Source: Quadrisphaera setariae
GTDB taxonomy: Bacteria; Actinomycetota; Actinomycetes; Actinomycetales; Quadrisphaeraceae
NCBI RefSeq assembly: GCF_008041935.1
Contig: NZ_VKAC01000002.1
Span: 62,001 to 126,000, forward strand
Direction of reading: 5' to 3'
Length of the DNA: 64,000 nucleotides
The notes beneath the pieces were generated by a model, which made no database searches, had not been told where the DNA came from, and saw only the letters and a list, made by a program, of their open reading frames with translations. The translations under genes were made by a program, and so were the position numbers. Positions 1 to 8,697 of the stretch are shown here, piece by piece (position 1 is the stretch's first letter; each line of letters opens with the position of its first letter).

Positions 1-60
1 CGGCGCGCGACCCGGGAGTGACACCCGAGCACGGCCCGCGCACGTCCGGCGGACCGCTGG

Positions 61-66
61 CAGGAT
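61..66 (+). promoter_or_regulatory. -10 box CAGGAT, leaderless start of DoxX-like gene
   Basis: CAGGAT ends 6 nt before the ATG at 73. This matches the actinobacterial -10 pattern (A at position 2, T at position 6) and the 6-7 nt geometry seen before many genes of this window, so the transcript probably starts at the ATG. Confidence 0.55.
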
Positions 67-72
67 CGGAGC

Positions 73-516
73 ATGAGCCGAACCACGCCGCTCGGCACCG
101 GTCCCACCGCCCCGGTGGCGCTCGCGGTGCTGCTGGGGACGGCGGGCGCAGCCCACTTCGCGGCCCCGGGGCCGTTCGAGCGGATCGTGCCCCGGGCGCT
201 GGGGCGCCCCGGCCCGTGGGTCGCGGCCTCCGGCGTCGCCGAGCTGGCGTGCGCCGGGGCCCTGCTGGCCCCGGGCACGCGCCGGTGGGCGGGCCTGGCC
301 AGCGCCGTGCTGTTCGCCGCCGTCTACCCCGCCAACGTGACCATGGCCGTGCAGGCCCTGCGCAGCGAGCGGGCACCGGGCTGGTACCGGGCGGTGGCCC
401 TGGCGCGCCTGCCGCTGCAGCTGCCCCTGGTGGCGTGGGGGCTGCGGGTGGCGTCCGCCGCGCCGCGGCGCGAGCCGCTCCTCGCGGCCCGGCCAGCAGC
501 GGGGGGGCGTGCATGA
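73..516 (+). CDS. DoxX-like small membrane protein
   Basis: A 147-residue integral membrane protein with about four hydrophobic segments (roughly residues 13-32, 48-66, 73-95 and 105-127) and an Arg/Ala-rich cytoplasmic tail. The layout, with a glycine-rich first helix and a PG..VA..G..EL turn before the second helix, resembles the DoxX/MauE-like family of four-helix membrane proteins; members have varied or unknown redox-linked roles, so no reaction is assigned. The ATG follows a -10 hexamer by 6 nt, which fixes the start. Its stop overlaps the next start as ATGA, so it is translationally coupled to the alpha/beta hydrolase. The 72 bases before it hold only a possible tail of an upstream gene. 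Confidence 0.72.
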   Translation: MSRTTPLGTGPTAPVALAVLLGTAGAAHFAAPGPFERIVPRALGRPGPWVAASGVAELACAGALLAPGTRRWAGLASAVLFAAVYPANVTMAVQALRSERAPGWYRAVALARLPLQLPLVAWGLRVASAAPRREPLLAARPAAGGRA

Positions 517-1787
517 GCACCACCGGAGCCCCCGGCGGGGGCGACGTCGCGGCCGCCGCTGTGCGCGCGGCGTCCCTGACCCGCGCCGTCGTCCGCAGCG
601 CCGTGGTGGGCGGAGCCGTCGGGCTGGCGGCCTCGGCGGCGGCGTCGGCCCTGGCCACGCACTTCGCACGGCGCGTGGTGACGCCCGAGAAGGTCAGGGT
701 CGACGACGTCCGCGTGCTCGCCGTCGAGCCCGACCGCGTGGTGCTCGCCGCCAGCGACCTCACCCTCGCGCCGGGCCGCTACGGCCTGTGGACCGACGGA
801 GGGGCCACCCACTCCCAGCTCGGCGACGTCATCGGCGTGGACGAGCCCGGGACGGGCAGCAGCGGCGGCGCGGGGGCCGGTCGCGGCGCGGGCCGGGCCA
901 GGACCGTGGTGCGCCACCTCATCGGCACCGACGCCGGCGCGCTGCGCCCCGGTCCCGGGCGCTGGAGCGGCTGGTTCCACACCGGCGACCCCGGCCGGGC
1001 GCTCGGGCTGCCCTTCGACGACGCGGTGGTCACCTCGCCGGTGGGTGAGCTGCCCGCCTGGCTGGTGCACCCCGCCGACGGCGAGCTGCGCGGCAAGGTC
1101 TGGGCGGTCCTCGTCCACGGCCGCGGTGGCACGCGCGAGGAGTGCCTGCGCGCACTGCCGGTGCTGCACCGCCTCGGCGTGCCCGCCCTCGTGCCCAGCT
1201 ACCGCAACGACCCCGGCGTCCCCGCCAGCCCGTCGGGCCGCTACGGCCTGGGCGACACCGAGTGGGAGGACGTCGAGGCCGCCGTCCTGCACGCCCTCGA
1301 CGCCGGCGCGCGCGAGGTCGTGCTCGTCGGGTGGTCGATGGGCGGGGCCATCGTGCTGTCGGCCCTGTCGCGCTCGTGGACGGCGGACCGGGTGCGCGCC
1401 GTGGTGCTCGACGGCCCGGTGCTCGACTGGCGCAGCGTGCTGCAGCACCAGGCGCGCGTCCACCGCGTGCCGCCGCCGCTGGGGCGTGCGGGCACCGCGC
1501 TCATGGGCTCGCCGCTCGCCCGAGCGGCGCTCGGCGTGGAGGGTCCCCTCGACCTGGACCGGCTCGACTGGGTCACGCGCGCGGAGGAGCTGCGCGTGCC
1601 GGTGCTCCTGCTGCACGGCGAGGCCGACGCGGTGGTCCCGGTGGGCTCCAGCCGCATGCTCGCCGCTGCCCGCCCCGACCTCGTGACGCTGCTCGAGTTC
1701 CCCGGCGCCGGGCACTGCCGGGAGTGGAACTCCGACCCCGACCGGTGGGAGCGCGAGGTCGCCCGGTTCCTCCTCGAGCACCTCTGA
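513..1787 (+). CDS. membrane-anchored alpha/beta hydrolase
   Basis: A 424-residue alpha/beta hydrolase. An N-terminal hydrophobic stretch (about residues 25-48) looks like a membrane anchor or uncleaved signal. A domain of about 130 residues follows, then the hydrolase fold: an oxyanion HGRGG motif, the nucleophile elbow GWSMGG (Ser near residue 275), an acid in GEADAVVP and the catalytic His in GAGHCREW near the C-terminus. This gives the full Ser-Asp-His triad expected of an esterase or lipase-like enzyme; the substrate cannot be read from sequence. The start overlaps the stop of the DoxX-like gene (ATGA), so the two form one transcript. It ends 4 nt from the convergent small membrane protein gene. 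Confidence 0.85.
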   Translation: MSTTGAPGGGDVAAAAVRAASLTRAVVRSAVVGGAVGLAASAAASALATHFARRVVTPEKVRVDDVRVLAVEPDRVVLAASDLTLAPGRYGLWTDGGATHSQLGDVIGVDEPGTGSSGGAGAGRGAGRARTVVRHLIGTDAGALRPGPGRWSGWFHTGDPGRALGLPFDDAVVTSPVGELPAWLVHPADGELRGKVWAVLVHGRGGTREECLRALPVLHRLGVPALVPSYRNDPGVPASPSGRYGLGDTEWEDVEAAVLHALDAGAREVVLVGWSMGGAIVLSALSRSWTADRVRAVVLDGPVLDWRSVLQHQARVHRVPPPLGRAGTALMGSPLARAALGVEGPLDLDRLDWVTRAEELRVPVLLLHGEADAVVPVGSSRMLAAARPDLVTLLEFPGAGHCREWNSDPDRWEREVARFLLEHL

Positions 1788-1791
1788 CAGG

Positions 1792-2037
1792 TCAGCGGCG
1801 GCGGCTCTGCAGCAGCTGCACGACCCCGTAGACGGCCACGCCGGCGAAGACGGCCAGCAGCAGCGCCTTCAGCCACCCCGACATCTCGACCTGCCAGACC
1901 CCGTAGGCGAAGTAGCCGCCCAGGATGGCGAACCCGACGCCGACGAGGCGGCGCCGCGGGTCCGGACGGGGCTGGTAGGCCTGCTGCGACGGCTGGTCGG
2001 ACGGCTGGTCGGAGGGCGGCGGGGGAGTGCTGGACAC
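1792..2037 (-). CDS. small two-helix membrane protein, unknown function
   Basis: A predicted 81-residue protein: a Pro/Ser/Gln-rich N-terminal half, then two hydrophobic segments (LVGVGFAILGGYFAYGVW and LKALLLAVFAGVAVYGVVQLL) and a basic RRR end. I do not recognise a named family. GTG at 2037 is preferred because TTGACT lies 6 nt upstream, although this fits the window's -10 pattern only partly; a TTG at 2049 would add four residues. It converges with the alpha/beta hydrolase only 4 nt away, with no terminator between. Composition and codon use match the neighbours, so I regard it as a real small gene. Confidence 0.6.
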   Translation of the reverse strand: MSSTPPPPSDQPSDQPSQQAYQPRPDPRRRLVGVGFAILGGYFAYGVWQVEMSGWLKALLLAVFAGVAVYGVVQLLQSRRR

Positions 2038-2135
2038 CCCAGCAGTCAAACAGGCGGCGGGGCCGCCGGGTGGTGCGTCCAGCAGGTGACGCGCAGATGA
2101 CCAGTCCGTGGACGCGCGGAGCCCTCCGATTGGGT

Positions 2136-2141
2136 CAGAAT
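2136..2141 (+). promoter_or_regulatory. -10 box CAGAAT, leaderless start of PAP2 gene
   Basis: CAGAAT ends 6 nt before the ATG at 2148. This argues for 2148 rather than the in-frame GTG at 2070 as the start. Confidence 0.55.
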
Positions 2142-2147
2142 GACCCC

Positions 2148-3302
2148 ATGGCCCTCGGTACCCCGCCTGATGCGTCCGCGCCTCCAGTCGCCACCGTCGA
2201 GGTCCCGAGCCGCCGCCACCGCCACCGCGTGCTCCTCCTGGCCGCTGGCACCGCCGCCATCACCGGAGGTCTCGCGGTCATCGGGTCCGTCGCGCTGGGG
2301 ATCCCCATGCGCGACCCGGACGGCTTCCTCGGTCCCGGCTGGGTGCGGATGCCCGCCATCGTGGCGATCTGCCTGCTCATCGACGTGCTGCCCCGCGCCG
2401 CGTGGCGCCTGCGGGGCCACCCGGACCTGCGCTCGCCGCGCGGCTTCGTGGAGTCCGTGCGCGACGTCGCCGTCGCCCGCTGGCCGTGGCGCCGCCTGGT
2501 GCCGGTGCTCGTGGCGGTCGCCAGCTTCTACATCACCTACGTCGGGTACCGGAACCTCAAGAACTTCCTCCCCTTCATCCACGAGGGCTCGCAGGACCTG
2601 GCCCTCGTGGCCAGCGACCGGCTGCTGGCGTTCGGCAACAACCCCGCCGAGGTCCTGCACGCAGTGCTCGGGACCGGGTTCTCCGCCCACGTGCTGTCGT
2701 TCGTGTACATGGGGTACCTGATCTTCGTCCCCGTCTCCGTGGCGGTGGCGCTGATCTTCTGGAAGCACCTGTCGCACGGTCTCTGGTACGTCACCGCGCT
2801 CTGCCTGAACTGGGCGCTCGGTGCCGCCAGCTACTACCTGATCCCGGCGTCCGGGCCGTTCTACGCCCTCCCCTGGGACTTCAGCGACCTCTCCCGCACC
2901 GACGTGACGGGGCTGCAGGCGGCGCTGGTGCGCAACCGCTCCATCGTCATGGCGGACCCCGACGTGTCCGGCACCGTCTCCGGCATCGCCGCGTTCGCGT
3001 CGCTCCACGTGTCCGTGGTCTTCACCGCCGCGCTGATCGTGCAGCTCATCCGCATGCCCAAGCTCGTGCGCCGCGCCATGTGGACCTTCTTCGTGCTGAC
3101 GGTGCTGGCCACCATCTACTTCGGCTGGCACTACATCGTCGACGACCTGGCCGGCATGGCCATCGGCGGCATCGCCGTGTGGGCCGGCGCCTGGGCCACC
3201 GGCAACCTGCGCGACCCGAGCAAGCGACCCGAGGACGAGGACGACGTCGCCGGCAGTGCCGACGCCGTCGAGGCGCGCCGCCGGGCAGCACCGGTCGCCT
3301 GA
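2148..3302 (+). CDS. PAP2-superfamily membrane phosphatase/transferase
   Basis: A 384-residue polytopic membrane protein. After a basic, Ala/Pro-rich N-terminus come about six hydrophobic helices. The C-terminal part carries the PAP2_3-type pattern: GIAAFASLHVS (equivalent of the SxxxH motif) and, about 50 residues later, GWHYIVDDLAG (the HxxxD motif), which together form the phosphatase/phosphotransfer site of lipid phosphate phosphatases and inositol phosphorylceramide synthase-like enzymes. A role in phospholipid or PI-linked lipid turnover at the membrane is an inference. A longer reading from GTG 2070 is possible, but the -10 box 6 nt before ATG 2148 favours the shorter form. The gene is followed by a strong bidirectional hairpin. 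Confidence 0.82.
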   Translation: MALGTPPDASAPPVATVEVPSRRHRHRVLLLAAGTAAITGGLAVIGSVALGIPMRDPDGFLGPGWVRMPAIVAICLLIDVLPRAAWRLRGHPDLRSPRGFVESVRDVAVARWPWRRLVPVLVAVASFYITYVGYRNLKNFLPFIHEGSQDLALVASDRLLAFGNNPAEVLHAVLGTGFSAHVLSFVYMGYLIFVPVSVAVALIFWKHLSHGLWYVTALCLNWALGAASYYLIPASGPFYALPWDFSDLSRTDVTGLQAALVRNRSIVMADPDVSGTVSGIAAFASLHVSVVFTAALIVQLIRMPKLVRRAMWTFFVLTVLATIYFGWHYIVDDLAGMAIGGIAVWAGAWATGNLRDPSKRPEDEDDVAGSADAVEARRRAAPVA

Positions 3303-3330
3303 CGCACCAGGCACTCCGTCTGCTCGCAGA

Positions 3331-3385
3331 GCAGGACGACGAGGGGCCCCGGCCAGCCGGCCGGGGCCCCTCGTCGTCGTCCTGC
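3331..3385. terminator. long GC hairpin between convergent genes
   Basis: The arms 3331-3352 and 3361-3385 pair almost completely, with a 3-nt bulge, around an 8-nt loop. The hairpin sits between PAP2 (plus) and sufE (minus). No T-tract follows, as is usual in high-GC actinobacteria. Likely bidirectional terminator. Confidence 0.8.
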
Positions 3386-3406
3386 CCCTCTGGGAAGCGG
3401 CGGCGG

Positions 3407-3874
3407 TCAGGCGGAGGCGCTCTCCCGCACCTGCCGCTTGATGCGGCCGAGCATGCCCGCCATGCCGCGCAGGCGCAGCGGGCTCACCGCGCGGGCCAGG
3501 CCCAGCCGGTCGCTGACGTCGTCGGGGACGGCGAGCAGCTCGGACGCGGGCAGCCCGTCCAGGCCCTCGACGAGGATCCCCGCGAAGCCGCGCGTGGTCG
3601 GGGCCTCCCGCGGGGCGGTCGCGAAGACGCGGACCGTGCGGTCCAGCGCCGGAGTGGCGTCGTCAGCGTCCTCGAGCTCGGTGACCACGAACACCGGTGA
3701 CTGGCACTCCGGCACCGGCTCGAGCAGCTCGGGGTGCTCGCGGTAGCGCTCGGGCAGCTCGGGCAGGCCCTCGCTGAACTCCAGCAGCAGCTGCAGCCGT
3801 TCCCGCTCGCTGACGGCGGCGAAGTCGTCGACGACGTCGGCGAGCTTCGGGGGCAGGTCCTGGGCCGCGCTCAC
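3407..3874 (-). CDS. sufE: SufE-family cysteine-desulfuration protein
   Basis: A 155-residue SufE-like protein. SufE accepts persulfide sulfur from a cysteine desulfurase on one conserved Cys and hands it to Fe-S cluster or other sulfur pathways. The Cys lies in [10 protein letters not shown] (Cys57), the expected site, and the flanks [16 protein letters not shown] and [12 protein letters not shown] fit the family. The GTG start overlaps the stop of the upstream sulfurtransferase gene (shared GTGA at 3871-3874), so the two are co-translated. The same rhodanese-SufE pair occurs in mycobacteria (Rv3283/Rv3284, from memory), which suggests a sulfur relay. The C-terminus is rich in Arg and short of the usual acidic tail. 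Confidence 0.88.
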   Translation of the reverse strand: MSAAQDLPPKLADVVDDFAAVSERERLQLLLEFSEGLPELPERYREHPELLEPVPECQSPVFVVTELEDADDATPALDRTVRVFATAPREAPTTRGFAGILVEGLDGLPASELLAVPDDVSDRLGLARAVSPLRLRGMAGMLGRIKRQVRESASA

Positions 3875-4800
3875 CGCGCTGACGGCGATCCCGGCTGGTC
3901 GCCGGTGGCGATCGGCACGCGCACGGCGTTGCCCCACTCGGTCCAGGAGCCGTCGTAGTTCTTCACGTCGTCGAAGCCCAGGAGGTGGTGGAGCACGAAC
4001 CACGTGTGGCTGGAGCGCTCGCCGATGCGGCAGTAGGCGATGGTCGCGCGGTCGGCGGACAGGCCCTTCTCCTGGGCGTAGACGGCCTCGAGCTCGGCGC
4101 GGGTCTTGAAGCCGCCGTCCTCGGCCACCGCACGGGCCCACGGCACCGACTGGGCGCCGGGGATGTGCCCGCCGCGCAGCGCGCCCTCGTCCGGGTAGGC
4201 CGGCATCGAGGTGCGGGCGCCGGTGTACTCCTCGGGGGAGCGCACGTCCACCAGCTGCGGCGCCTCGGTGCGCAGGAAGGAGAGCACGTCGTCCTTGTAG
4301 GCGCGGATGCGGCTGTCGTCGCGCTCCACCACCGGGTAGTCCACGGTGGTCAGCGCGGGCGCGTCGGTGGTGTACTCGCGGCCCTCGGCCTCCCACTTCG
4401 TGCGGCCGCCGTCGAGCAGGCGCACGTCCTCGTGGCCGAACAGCGTGAACACCCACAGGGCGTAGGCCGCCCACCAGTTGTTCTTGTCGCCGTAGACGAC
4501 CACGGTGGTGTCGCGGTCGATGCCGCGCTCACCCATGAGGCGCGCGAACGCCTCGCCGTCGACGTAGTCGCGGGTGACGGGGTCGTTGAGGTCGGTGTGC
4601 CAGTCGACCTTCACCGCACCGGGGATGTGCCCGGTCTCGTAGAGCAGCACGTCCTCGTCGCTCTCGACCACGACGAGCCCCGGCTCACCGAGGTGCTCGG
4701 CGAGCCACTCGGTGCTCACGAGCCGTTCCGGGTGGGCGTACTCCGCGAAGCGGGGCGAGGGGTCCGGGGCGATCCGCGGCGACGTCGTCTCAGCAGCCAT
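3871..4800 (-). CDS. sseA: two-domain sulfurtransferase (rhodanese)
   Basis: A 309-residue thiosulfate sulfurtransferase with tandem rhodanese domains. The N-terminal domain (about residues 25-145) is inactive: it keeps [17 protein letters not shown] but has no catalytic Cys. The C-terminal domain (about 165-295) holds the active loop CRIGERSS (Cys257), the CRxGxR form typical of thiosulfate sulfurtransferases. The enzyme moves sulfane sulfur from thiosulfate to a thiol acceptor; the co-translated SufE is a plausible downstream acceptor. ATG 4800 is chosen because TAACCT lies 7 nt upstream on the minus strand. It is divergent from zapE across a 207-bp gap. Confidence 0.9.
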   Translation of the reverse strand: MAAETTSPRIAPDPSPRFAEYAHPERLVSTEWLAEHLGEPGLVVVESDEDVLLYETGHIPGAVKVDWHTDLNDPVTRDYVDGEAFARLMGERGIDRDTTVVVYGDKNNWWAAYALWVFTLFGHEDVRLLDGGRTKWEAEGREYTTDAPALTTVDYPVVERDDSRIRAYKDDVLSFLRTEAPQLVDVRSPEEYTGARTSMPAYPDEGALRGGHIPGAQSVPWARAVAEDGGFKTRAELEAVYAQEKGLSADRATIAYCRIGERSSHTWFVLHHLLGFDDVKNYDGSWTEWGNAVRVPIATGDQPGSPSAR

Positions 4801-4807
4801 GCCGTCG

Positions 4808-4813
4808 AGGTTA
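4808..4813 (-). promoter_or_regulatory. -10 box TAACCT for sseA-sufE
   Basis: On the minus strand TAACCT ends 7 nt before the sseA ATG (4800), giving a near-zero leader. The rest of the 4801-5007 divergent gap shows no ORF and no clear -35. Confidence 0.5.
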
Positions 4814-4995
4814 GGCGACGCCGGTGTGCTCTAACCAGCCAGGACAGCCTCACCCCGTCGCCCGCGACCGGTCCGGGGCCGTGGTCGTGCCGCGCCTGCT
4901 GGCGCATCCGGCCGCGAGCGTGCACCGGGCTGTGACCTGCGGCTCACCCGCCGCCCTGTCGTGGGCCACGACCGGCAGGCGGGAGCGAGCCGCCC

Positions 4996-5001
4996 TAGGC
5001 T
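4996..5001 (+). promoter_or_regulatory. -10 box TAGGCT, leaderless start of zapE
   Basis: TAGGCT ends 6 nt before the GTG at 5008. Confidence 0.6.
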
Positions 5002-5007
5002 CGGCCG

Positions 5008-6111
5008 GTGCCTGACGCGACCGCGCTCGACGCCGTCGAGACCACCGACGCCGTCCCCTCCCTGGTCCAGCGCGACCCGCGGCCCAGCCCGCAGCGCCTC
5101 CTGGACGACCTCGTGCCCCCGCCGCACTTCGCCGCGGCGAGCTTCGACACCTACCGCCCCGACCCGTCGCAGCCCACGCAGGCCGACGCCGTGGCCGCCC
5201 TGCGCGACAGGGCCGGGCGCTGGAGCGGGGCCAAGGGGTCGAAGGGCGCGAGGGGCGGCGGGCTCGCCAAGCTGTTCGGCCGCGGCGGCGTGGGTGGCGG
5301 GGCGGCCAAGGAGGGGATCTACCTCGACGGCGGCTTCGGCGTGGGCAAGACCCACCTGCTGACCTCCCTCTTCCACGCCGTGGACAGCCCGACGGCCCCC
5401 GCCGCGTACGGCACGTTCGTGGAGTACACGAACCTGGCCGGGGCGCTGGGGTTCCGGCAGGCCGTGGAGGCCCTCTCGGCCAAGCGCCTCGTCTGCATCG
5501 ACGAGTTCGAGCTGGACGACCCGGGCGACACCGTCCTCATGAGCCGCCTGCTGCGCGAGCTGTCGGACGCGGGCACAGCGCTGGCCGCCACCTCCAACAC
5601 GCTGCCCGACGCGCTGGGGGAGGGCCGGTTCGCCGCGGAGGACTTCCTGCGCGAGATCCAGGCGGTCGCCTCGCGCTTCGACGTCTACCGGGTCGACGGC
5701 GAGGACTACCGCCACCGCGGCCTGCCCGCCCCGCCGGAGCCCGCCACCGACGCCGAGGTGCGCGAGCGCGCGGCGCAGCGGCTGGCCTCCGGCGAGGGCG
5801 TGGTGCTCGACTCCTTCGACGCGCTCCTCGGCCACCTCGCCACCGTGCACCCCAGCCGCTACGGGGCCCTGCTGGACGGGGTCACGGCGGTCCACTGGAC
5901 CGGGGTGCGCCCGGTCTCTGACCAGAGCGTGGCGCTGCGCCTGGTGGTGCTCGGCGACCGCATGTACGACCGCGACCTGCCGCTGGTGGCCTCCGGCGCC
6001 CCGCTCGACCAGCTCTTCCCCGACGAGCTCATGAACGGCGGCTACCGCAAGAAGTACGCCCGCGCCGTCTCGCGCCTCACCGCCCTGGCCCGCGAGGGCT
6101 CCCAGGGCTGA
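5008..6111 (+). CDS. zapE: AFG1/ZapE-like cell-division ATPase
   Basis: A 367-residue AFG1-family P-loop ATPase. Walker A is DGGFGVGKTH (about residues 108-117) and Walker B is LVCIDEFELDD; the family sensor TSNTLPDALGEGRF follows, and the C-terminus has the typical DELMNGGYRKKYARAVSRL block. E. coli ZapE modulates the FtsZ ring, and mitochondrial AFG1 helps membrane-protein turnover; the actinobacterial role is not settled. A Gly-rich insert (residues 78-102) before Walker A is unusual and probably flexible. The GTG start is fixed by TAGGCT 6 nt upstream. The gene is monocistronic and ends in a perfect 17-bp hairpin. Confidence 0.9.
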   Translation: MPDATALDAVETTDAVPSLVQRDPRPSPQRLLDDLVPPPHFAAASFDTYRPDPSQPTQADAVAALRDRAGRWSGAKGSKGARGGGLAKLFGRGGVGGGAAKEGIYLDGGFGVGKTHLLTSLFHAVDSPTAPAAYGTFVEYTNLAGALGFRQAVEALSAKRLVCIDEFELDDPGDTVLMSRLLRELSDAGTALAATSNTLPDALGEGRFAAEDFLREIQAVASRFDVYRVDGEDYRHRGLPAPPEPATDAEVRERAAQRLASGEGVVLDSFDALLGHLATVHPSRYGALLDGVTAVHWTGVRPVSDQSVALRLVVLGDRMYDRDLPLVASGAPLDQLFPDELMNGGYRKKYARAVSRLTALAREGSQG

Positions 6112-6118
6112 ACCGCCC

Positions 6119-6154
6119 TGCTCCGGAGGTCCGTGGTCACGGACCTCCGGAGCA
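6119..6154. terminator. perfect 17-bp hairpin between zapE and treZ
   Basis: Arms 6119-6135 and 6138-6154 are exact reverse complements. The hairpin sits between convergent genes, so a bidirectional terminator is likely. Confidence 0.85.
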
Positions 6155-6157
6155 CTC

Positions 6158-7990
6158 TCAGGAGAGGCGGACGACGGCGCTGGCCCGGGCGGGCAGCCGC
6201 ACGGCGGTGCCCGACGAGCCTGCGGAGACCTCGGTGGTCGCGGCGTCCCACGCGAGGACCACCTCGGCGCGCGCGTCGTCGTCGTCCAGGGCGCCGGCCA
6301 GCGGGACCACCTGCTCGTGGGCGGCCAGGTTCGCCACCAGCGCCAGGGAGCCGCGACGGGCCACCAGCCAGGGGCTGCCGCCTTCGCGCAGCTCGGCGTC
6401 ACCGCTGGTGGCCGTGCGGACGGCGCGCAGGTCGTCGCCGGCGAGGTCGGGCTCGGAGCGGCGCAGCGCCAGCAGGTCGCGGGTCCAGGCCAGGTGCCTC
6501 GCCCCGCGCTCGGAGGTCGGCTCTGACCAGTCGAGCTTCGAGCCCGTGAAGGTCGACTCCTCCTGCGGGTCGGGCACCTCCACATCGCCTTCCCACCCGT
6601 GGGAGGCGAACTCCTCGGCCCGGCCCTTGCTCACCAGGGCGCCCAGCTCGGCGTCGTGGTCGGTGAAGAACATCCACGGCGTGGTGGCGCCCCACTCCTC
6701 GCCCATGAAGATCATCGGCGTGAAGGCGCTCGTGAGGACCACCGCCTGCGCGGTGGCGAGCGCGGCGTCGTCCAGGGACGCCGAGAGCCGGTCGCCGGTG
6801 GCGCGGTTGCCGGTCTGGTCGTGCGTGGTGGTGTACGCGACGAACGCGTGACCGCCGAAGCGGGAGGTGTCGACGGGCGCCCCCCAGGTCTTGCCGCGGA
6901 ACGGGCTGTAGGTGCCCGCGTGGTGGAACACGCGCTCCAGCACGCCGCCGAGCACCTCGAGGCTGGCGAAGTCCTTGTAGTAGCCCCCGCGCTCGCCGGT
7001 CATCACCGAGCGCAGGGCGTGGTGGACGTCGTCGGCCCACTGCGCCTGCATCCCGCGGGCGGGCAGGTCCGTGCCGGACTCCTCGCCCAGCGGCGTGACC
7101 ATGCCGGTGTCGTTGAGGTCGCTCTCGGCGATGAGCGTCAGCGGCCGCCCGAGCTCGGCGGAGAGGGCGGCCGTCTCGCGGGCCAGCTGGGCCAGCACGT
7201 GCTCGTCGGAGTCGTCCACGAGGGCGTGGACGGCGTCCAGGCGCAGCGCGTCGACGTGGAAGTCGCGGAACCACCGCAAGGCGTTGTCGAGGACGAAGCG
7301 CCGCACGCCGTCGGCGCCCGGCTGGTCGAGGTTGACCGCCGCGCCCCACGGCGTGTGGTGCTCCTCGGTGAAGTACGGGCCGAACTCGCCGAGGTAGTTC
7401 CCCGCCGGGCCCAGGTGGTTGTAGACGCAGTCGAGCGCCACGCCCAGCCCCGCCTGGTGGGCGGCGTCGACGAAGCGCTGCAGCGCCGCGGGACCGCCGT
7501 AGGCGTCGTGCACGGCGTAGAGGTCCACGCCGTCGTAGCCCCAGCCGCGGCGCCCGGGGAACGCGGCCACCGGCAGCAGCTCGACGACGTCGACGCCGAG
7601 CGCGGTCAGGTGCCCCAGCTTCTCCGCCGCCGCGTCGAGCGTGCCCTCGGCGGTGAAGGTGCCGACGTGCATCTCGTAGACCACGGCGCCTCGGGCGTCC
7701 CGGCCTGCCCACGCGCCGTCTCCCCAGGCGTGGGCGCCCGCGTGGAAGGCGCGGCTGGGGCCGTGGACGTCGTGCGGCTGGTGAGCGCTGCGCGGGTCGG
7801 GCCGGGGGTCGCCGCCGTCCACCCGGAAGGCGTAGTCGGTGCCGTCGCCGGCCTCCGCCACCTCCGACGCCCACCAGCCGGGGGCGGGATCGTCGGTGGG
7901 CTCCATGGGCAGCGTCCGCGTGCCGGAGGGGAGGTGGACGTCGATCTCGACGCGGTCAGCAGAGGGCGCCCAGACGGCGAAGCGGTGCAC
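6158..7990 (-). CDS. treZ: malto-oligosyltrehalose trehalohydrolase
   Basis: A 610-residue GH13 enzyme that releases trehalose from the maltooligosyl-trehalose made by TreY. An N-terminal beta-sandwich (HRFAVWAPSADRVEI) precedes the TIM barrel: region I is DCVYNH, the nucleophile Asp is in DALRLDAVHAL, the acid Glu in LIAESDLND and the stabilising Asp in TTTHDQTGNR. MIFMGEEWG and PWMFFTDHDAEL are TreZ hallmarks. GTG 7990 is preferred because the protein then starts right at the conserved sandwich; a GTG at 8026 would add 12 residues, and that stretch reads through a dispersed repeat (core 8006-8018). It is the last gene of the treX-treY-def-treZ run and shares a terminator with zapE. Confidence 0.93.
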   Translation of the reverse strand: MHRFAVWAPSADRVEIDVHLPSGTRTLPMEPTDDPAPGWWASEVAEAGDGTDYAFRVDGGDPRPDPRSAHQPHDVHGPSRAFHAGAHAWGDGAWAGRDARGAVVYEMHVGTFTAEGTLDAAAEKLGHLTALGVDVVELLPVAAFPGRRGWGYDGVDLYAVHDAYGGPAALQRFVDAAHQAGLGVALDCVYNHLGPAGNYLGEFGPYFTEEHHTPWGAAVNLDQPGADGVRRFVLDNALRWFRDFHVDALRLDAVHALVDDSDEHVLAQLARETAALSAELGRPLTLIAESDLNDTGMVTPLGEESGTDLPARGMQAQWADDVHHALRSVMTGERGGYYKDFASLEVLGGVLERVFHHAGTYSPFRGKTWGAPVDTSRFGGHAFVAYTTTHDQTGNRATGDRLSASLDDAALATAQAVVLTSAFTPMIFMGEEWGATTPWMFFTDHDAELGALVSKGRAEEFASHGWEGDVEVPDPQEESTFTGSKLDWSEPTSERGARHLAWTRDLLALRRSEPDLAGDDLRAVRTATSGDAELREGGSPWLVARRGSLALVANLAAHEQVVPLAGALDDDDARAEVVLAWDAATTEVSAGSSGTAVRLPARASAVVRLS

Positions 7991-8005
7991 CCGACCACCC
8001 AACCG

Positions 8006-8018
8006 GTGATCATGGGCG
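8006..8018 (+). repeat. dispersed repeat core GTGATCATGGGCG, copy 1
   Basis: Exact copy of a 13-bp core also found at 48494-48506 (inverted), 57982-57994 and 58017-58029 (inverted), with a one-mismatch copy at 52930-52942. Here it lies at the def/treZ junction. Confidence 0.6.
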
Positions 8019-8053
8019 TCCGCCACCCGACCGGGGGATGCGCGCGGCCAGCG

Positions 8054-8695
8054 TCAGACGCGTCCCGTCCAGGACAGCGACGTCAGGTCGGCCTTGTCGA
8101 TGTAGAGACCGCCGCCGAGGTGGTCGATCTCGTGCTGCATGATCCGCGCCGCCCAGCCGTGGAAGACGTCGTCGAAGGCGCGCCCCGTCTCGTCCTGCCC
8201 GACCACGCGCACCGAGCGGAACCTCGCCACCTCGGCCTCGTAGCCGACCACCGACAGGCAGCCCTCCTCGAAGACCACCCGCTCGGCGGACTCGACGTCC
8301 ACCGCCTCGCCGGCCGCGTCCACCGGCGAGTACGACGGGTTGACGATCACGCGGAACGGCAGGTCCGTCCGCTCGCGCGGGTCGTCCTCGTCGTCCCCGG
8401 AGTCCTCGACGACGGCGAGGGCCAGGCCCAGGCCGACCTGGGGAGCTGCCAGCCCCACGCCGGGAGCGGCGTGCATGGAGACCTTCATCGCCTCGACGAG
8501 GTCGGCCATGAGCTCGGGGGAGAGCTCACCGTCGTAGGGCTGGGCGACCTCCCGGAGCACCGGGTGGCCCGCCTGCACGATGGGCAGCGGCTGTGTCCCG
8601 CGCAGCAGCTTGCCGACCGCCTTGCGGAGGTCCTTGCTGCTCATCGGGCGGTGGATGCCGTCAACGACGCTGGTGGGGCTCGACTGCTGGGCCAT
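8054..8695 (-). CDS. def: peptide deformylase
   Basis: A 213-residue peptide deformylase, which removes the N-formyl group from new proteins with a divalent metal. All three motifs are present: motif 1 GVGLAAPQVG (residues 79-88), motif 2 EGCLSV (metal ligand Cys146) and motif 3 QHEIDHLGG (His188, Glu189, His192). A stretch of about 35 residues before the core is extra, and an acidic insert (DSGDDEDDPRERTD) follows motif 1. ATG 8695 lies 2 nt after the treY stop, so it is translated with treY; an internal ATG (MSSKDLRK) would give a form 17 residues shorter. Its position between two trehalose genes is odd for a housekeeping enzyme. Confidence 0.93.
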   Translation of the reverse strand: MAQQSSPTSVVDGIHRPMSSKDLRKAVGKLLRGTQPLPIVQAGHPVLREVAQPYDGELSPELMADLVEAMKVSMHAAPGVGLAAPQVGLGLALAVVEDSGDDEDDPRERTDLPFRVIVNPSYSPVDAAGEAVDVESAERVVFEEGCLSVVGYEAEVARFRSVRVVGQDETGRAFDDVFHGWAARIMQHEIDHLGGGLYIDKADLTSLSWTGRV

Positions 8696-8697
8696 GC

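Noticed and set aside
1-21. Tail of an upstream plus-strand gene ending in TGA at 19-21
   Set aside because: Seven codons are too few to support a call.
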